From the NCBI GenBank assembly GCA_017743585.1, contig JAGHYP010000096.1:1-9421 (forward strand): a DNA stretch of 9,421 nucleotides, read 5' to 3'. Position numbers and translations under genes: made by a program. The notes beneath the pieces were generated by a model, which had not been told where the DNA came from, searched no databases, and saw only the letters and a program-made list of their open reading frames with translations. Shown here one piece after another: positions 6,746 through 9,421 of this stretch. Source of the stretch: Chloroflexota bacterium (GTDB taxonomy: Bacteria; Chloroflexota; Anaerolineae; Aggregatilineales; UBA2796). Numbering within the stretch: position 1 is the stretch's first letter; each line of letters begins with the position of its first letter.

Positions 6746-6747
6746 GC

Positions 6748-9421
6748 TCACTCGTAGCGCAGCACTGCCAGAGGCGGTTCGCTAGCGGCCGGCACTGCGG
6801 TCAGCAACGTCGCGCCCAGCGTGACGGCGAGCGCCGTCAGCAGCATCAGCCCGATCAAGTCCCAGGGCACAGGCAGCCGGACGAAGTTTTGAGTCAGAGC
6901 GGGCACAGCAGCGAGTATCAACATGGTCGGCAGCAAGCTGAGCAGACCGGCCAACAAGCCGACTACGCCGTTTTCGATCAGCAGCTGCGCCAGCACATGG
7001 CGGCGCTTCACACCAATTGCCTTCATCACCCCGATCTGGCGGCGCCGCTCCAAAGTGGCGAGCGAGACCGTTGTGGCGATCAGCGCCGCCGCCGCGAAGA
7101 GCGCAAACACGGCGATCAAAATCGGCAGCGCGGCGAGCTGAGTCAGCAAGCGCGTGATGATCGAGTCGAACAGGCTGATATCGAACACAAAGATGCCCGC
7201 TACAGCCCCAACTTTGCCCATTACATCGTTCAGCGCGCTCTGCTCAACATCCGCGATGATCAGATCAAAAGGCGGCGCTGCCGGCAATGCGCTGAGCGGC
7301 ACTTGCGCTGTGCCGTCGCTCAGGCTAATCGGAATCAAGCCCGCGCGCGCATCAGGCGCTACCAGACCGATCACTTCGAACGTGCGCTCACGGCGCGTCG
7401 CGCTGCCGCCAAATGAGGTGATGCGATAGGTCAGCTGTGAGCCGACTCGCACGCCGATCGCCTCTAACTTTGGATCGTAAGGCAGCACGATGTAATCCTT
7501 GCCGCTATCCTCAGGCGTCAAAAAGCGACCTGCCACCAGCGTGCCGCGTTTAGGCGCGCCGTAGACGTTCACGCCGAGCAGTACGGTCAGCTGTGTGCGT
7601 AGCAGCACCACTTGCGGATCGTCGCTATCGAAAGGCAGCAATTTCTCGACATTTCGATTGCCATTGATCGCCACTAGATCGGCGTCCACAAAGCGCACCT
7701 CGCGATAGCCGCGCACGCCTTCGGCGCTATCCAACCGAGCGCGCACGGCAGCCTGCACAGGCAAGAGCGGCAAGATGATCACGTTGCCGCCGAGCGGCTC
7801 TGAGAAGCTGGTGTACAGCAGCATATTGATGCTGCGCGCCATGATCAGCGTGCCGCTCAGGCTGGTCATGCCGATGACGAGCGCCAACAAACTGAGCGCC
7901 GTCCGCAAGCGATGCTGCGTCAAGCCGCGCAGCGCCAAGCGCAGGTTCGGATTGCGAAGGCTCGGCAATTTGCTCAGCAGCCAGACCAGCAGCCACATCG
8001 CGCTGAGCAGGGCGCCCAACAAGAGAAACGTCATGAAGACGCCGAGAATGCCGAGCGAGATCGGGAACTTCCAGTTCAGCTCCTGCGCAATTCGATTGCT
8101 ATTGACGATCAAGTCCACCAAGCCGCCTAGGCCGACGATCAGCACGAGCAGGCTGAGCAGACTCGGCAGGCAACCCGCGCTCGTCAACGGGATGCCCCCC
8201 GTGCGCAGCACGTGAATCGGACGCACTTGCCCTGCCAACAGAGTCGGCAGGAAAGCAAAAAATACTGTGATCGTCACGCCGAGCGCGACGCCGATCGCGA
8301 GCGGATCGAGATAGATGCGCCATGGCAAGGCGACGTTGAAGGCCTGCTCGCCGAAGTCGCGCGCTATCAAGCTCAGCAGCACGCCGAGCGCAGCGCCGAG
8401 CAGGCTGCCTAGCACGCCGAGCATGGTCGCCTCGATCAAGAAGATCAGCGAGACCTGTCCGCCTTTCAGGCCGAGCGTCTTCAGCACTGCGATCTCGCCT
8501 GCGCGCCGATTGACGTTCACGAACATCGTGTTGATGATCCCGATGCCGCCGATCACCAAGCCGACCAAGCTCAACACCAGCACAAAGCGCGAGATCACAT
8601 CTGAGATTAGCGCGTTGCGCTCTAAAACTTGCTCGGCGCTCTCGAGGCGGGAGAATCGAAAGTTGTTCAAGCCGAGCCAGCGCGCGATCTCGGCGCGCGC
8701 TTCGCGCTCGGAGATGCCTTCGGGCAATTTCAGGTAAATCTCATTGGCGGCGCGCGCGTCCAGGCCGAAATCGGCGAGCGCGGCGCGATTGATATACACG
8801 AAGCTGAACAAGAGCGTGTTCGGATCGGTCAAGCTGCTCTCGACGGCATCCGACACAATGCCGACGACGGTCTGCAGCGCTTGCGCCGTGCCAATGCGCA
8901 GGGAATCGCCAAGCTGAATGCCGAGCTGATCGGCGAGCCGCCTGCCGACCACTACTTGATTCGGCGCCGCGATCAGATCGCGCAAAAGCGCGCCGCGCGG
9001 CTGCTCAGCGCGGATGACGTCATAGAACGGATAGACTTTCGGGTCAATGAAGTGTCCGATGACGAAAGCTGGCCTGCCCGCGCGTAACTCGCCGTTCACC
9101 TGACGCACAACTGCTGCCTGCATCAGCTCGTTGGTCAGCGCCAGAGTCACTTCGTAGTTGCGTTCGCTCGTCCATCGGATGAGCGCGTCGTAATTCGAGC
9201 TGTTCACGAGCGGGCGGCTGTTGCTATTAAAGGCGGCGATCTGCAGGCTGCCGCGCTGCGCGATGAAAATATCGCCGCGCAAGGTGGCTTGTGCATTGCT
9301 GGTCAGCGCATCGGTCAGCATCAAGCCGAGCGCGCGCAACGCCACAACGGTTGAGACGCCGGCAGCCACGCTGATCAGAGCGAACAAGGTGCGCTGCCGA
9401 TCGCGCCGCAAGTTGCGCGCC
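6748..9421 (-). CDS. FtsX/MacB-type ABC transporter permease, duplicated architecture, 5'-partial
   Basis: This is an integral membrane permease of the MacB/LolC/FtsX class, which works with a separate ATPase in lipoprotein or substrate extrusion or in envelope mechanotransmission. The frame stays open to the right edge, reading ARNL before a TTG at 9411. ARNLRRD is the usual N-terminal lead-in, so the true start is only a few codons outside the window. Numbering from 9411, there are two halves. In half one: a membrane anchor (about 10-32), an extracytoplasmic MacB_PCD-like domain (about 40-265), and an FtsX domain of three helices (about 273-400) with coupling segment GEIAVLKTLGL. Two extra helices (415-437, 449-479) link to half two, which has an anchor (502-524), a second outer domain (about 535-755) and an FtsX domain (762-887) with RQIGVMKAIGV. 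At about 890 residues it matches double-FtsX permeases. The ATPase gene is not in the window and may lie to the right. Confidence 0.88.
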   Translation of the reverse strand, partial: ARNLRRDRQRTLFALISVAAGVSTVVALRALGLMLTDALTSNAQATLRGDIFIAQRGSLQIAAFNSNSRPLVNSSNYDALIRWTSERNYEVTLALTNELMQAAVVRQVNGELRAGRPAFVIGHFIDPKVYPFYDVIRAEQPRGALLRDLIAAPNQVVVGRRLADQLGIQLGDSLRIGTAQALQTVVGIVSDAVESSLTDPNTLLFSFVYINRAALADFGLDARAANEIYLKLPEGISEREARAEIARWLGLNNFRFSRLESAEQVLERNALISDVISRFVLVLSLVGLVIGGIGIINTMFVNVNRRAGEIAVLKTLGLKGGQVSLIFLIEATMLGVLGSLLGAALGVLLSLIARDFGEQAFNVALPWRIYLDPLAIGVALGVTITVFFAFLPTLLAGQVRPIHVLRTGGIPLTSAGCLPSLLSLLVLIVGLGGLVDLIVNSNRIAQELNWKFPISLGILGVFMTFLLLGALLSAMWLLVWLLSKLPSLRNPNLRLALRGLTQHRLRTALSLLALVIGMTSLSGTLIMARSINMLLYTSFSEPLGGNVIILPLLPVQAAVRARLDSAEGVRGYREVRFVDADLVAINGNRNVEKLLPFDSDDPQVVLLRTQLTVLLGVNVYGAPKRGTLVAGRFLTPEDSGKDYIVLPYDPKLEAIGVRVGSQLTYRITSFGGSATRRERTFEVIGLVAPDARAGLIPISLSDGTAQVPLSALPAAPPFDLIIADVEQSALNDVMGKVGAVAGIFVFDISLFDSIITRLLTQLAALPILIAVFALFAAAALIATTVSLATLERRRQIGVMKAIGVKRRHVLAQLLIENGVVGLLAGLLSLLPTMLILAAVPALTQNFVRLPVPWDLIGLMLLTALAVTLGATLLTAVPAASEPPLAVLRYE

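Noticed and set aside
7775..8215. Open plus-strand frame of 146 codons inside the permease gene
   Set aside because: It lies fully antisense to a well-supported FtsX/MacB permease and its product is low-complexity Ser/Arg/Pro with no domain.

Overview
This 9.4 kb window has high GC (roughly 60% by eye) and looks bacterial. The gene content fits Chloroflexota best: a Tat-exported sugar-binding protein next to an FGGY-kinase remnant, an F420-type luciferase-like oxidoreductase, a large polytopic glycosyltransferase with the beta-sandwich tail common in that phylum, and a double-length FtsX/MacB permease. This placement is inference from protein style. No rRNA or marker gene is present to confirm it.

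Layout, left to right. (1) Bases 1-1494, plus strand: a family 1 extracellular solute-binding protein, cut by the left edge, with a twin-arginine signal still visible. (2) 1516-2462, plus: the remains of an FGGY carbohydrate kinase. It lacks its first third or so, and a -1 frame change at about 2214 splits the rest. (3) 2463-2626: a short spacer with a hairpin, a possible promoter and a strong ribosome binding site. (4) 2627-6648, plus: a tight three-gene run. It holds an LLM-class oxidoreductase, a hotdog-fold thioesterase 15 bases later, and an 827-residue membrane glycosyltransferase-like protein that overlaps the thioesterase gene by ATGA. (5) 6649-6747: a convergent spacer rich in small inverted and direct repeats. 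(6) 6748-9421, minus: an ABC permease of the FtsX/MacB type, cut by the right edge.

How they fit together. The solute-binding protein and the kinase are typical partners in sugar uptake and phosphorylation operons. The permease genes normally found with them are not between them, and the kinase starts mid-domain 22 bases after the binding-protein stop, so a deletion or an assembly join is likely there. The LLM, thioesterase and glycosyltransferase genes are probably co-transcribed, but no shared pathway is evident. The permease belongs to a separate leftward transcription unit.

I found no CRISPR array, RNA gene, insertion sequence or clear new system. The most interesting points are the decayed or rearranged kinase with its TGATG stop/start overlap, and the 9-bp tandem repeat that creates the ATGA junction at 4165.
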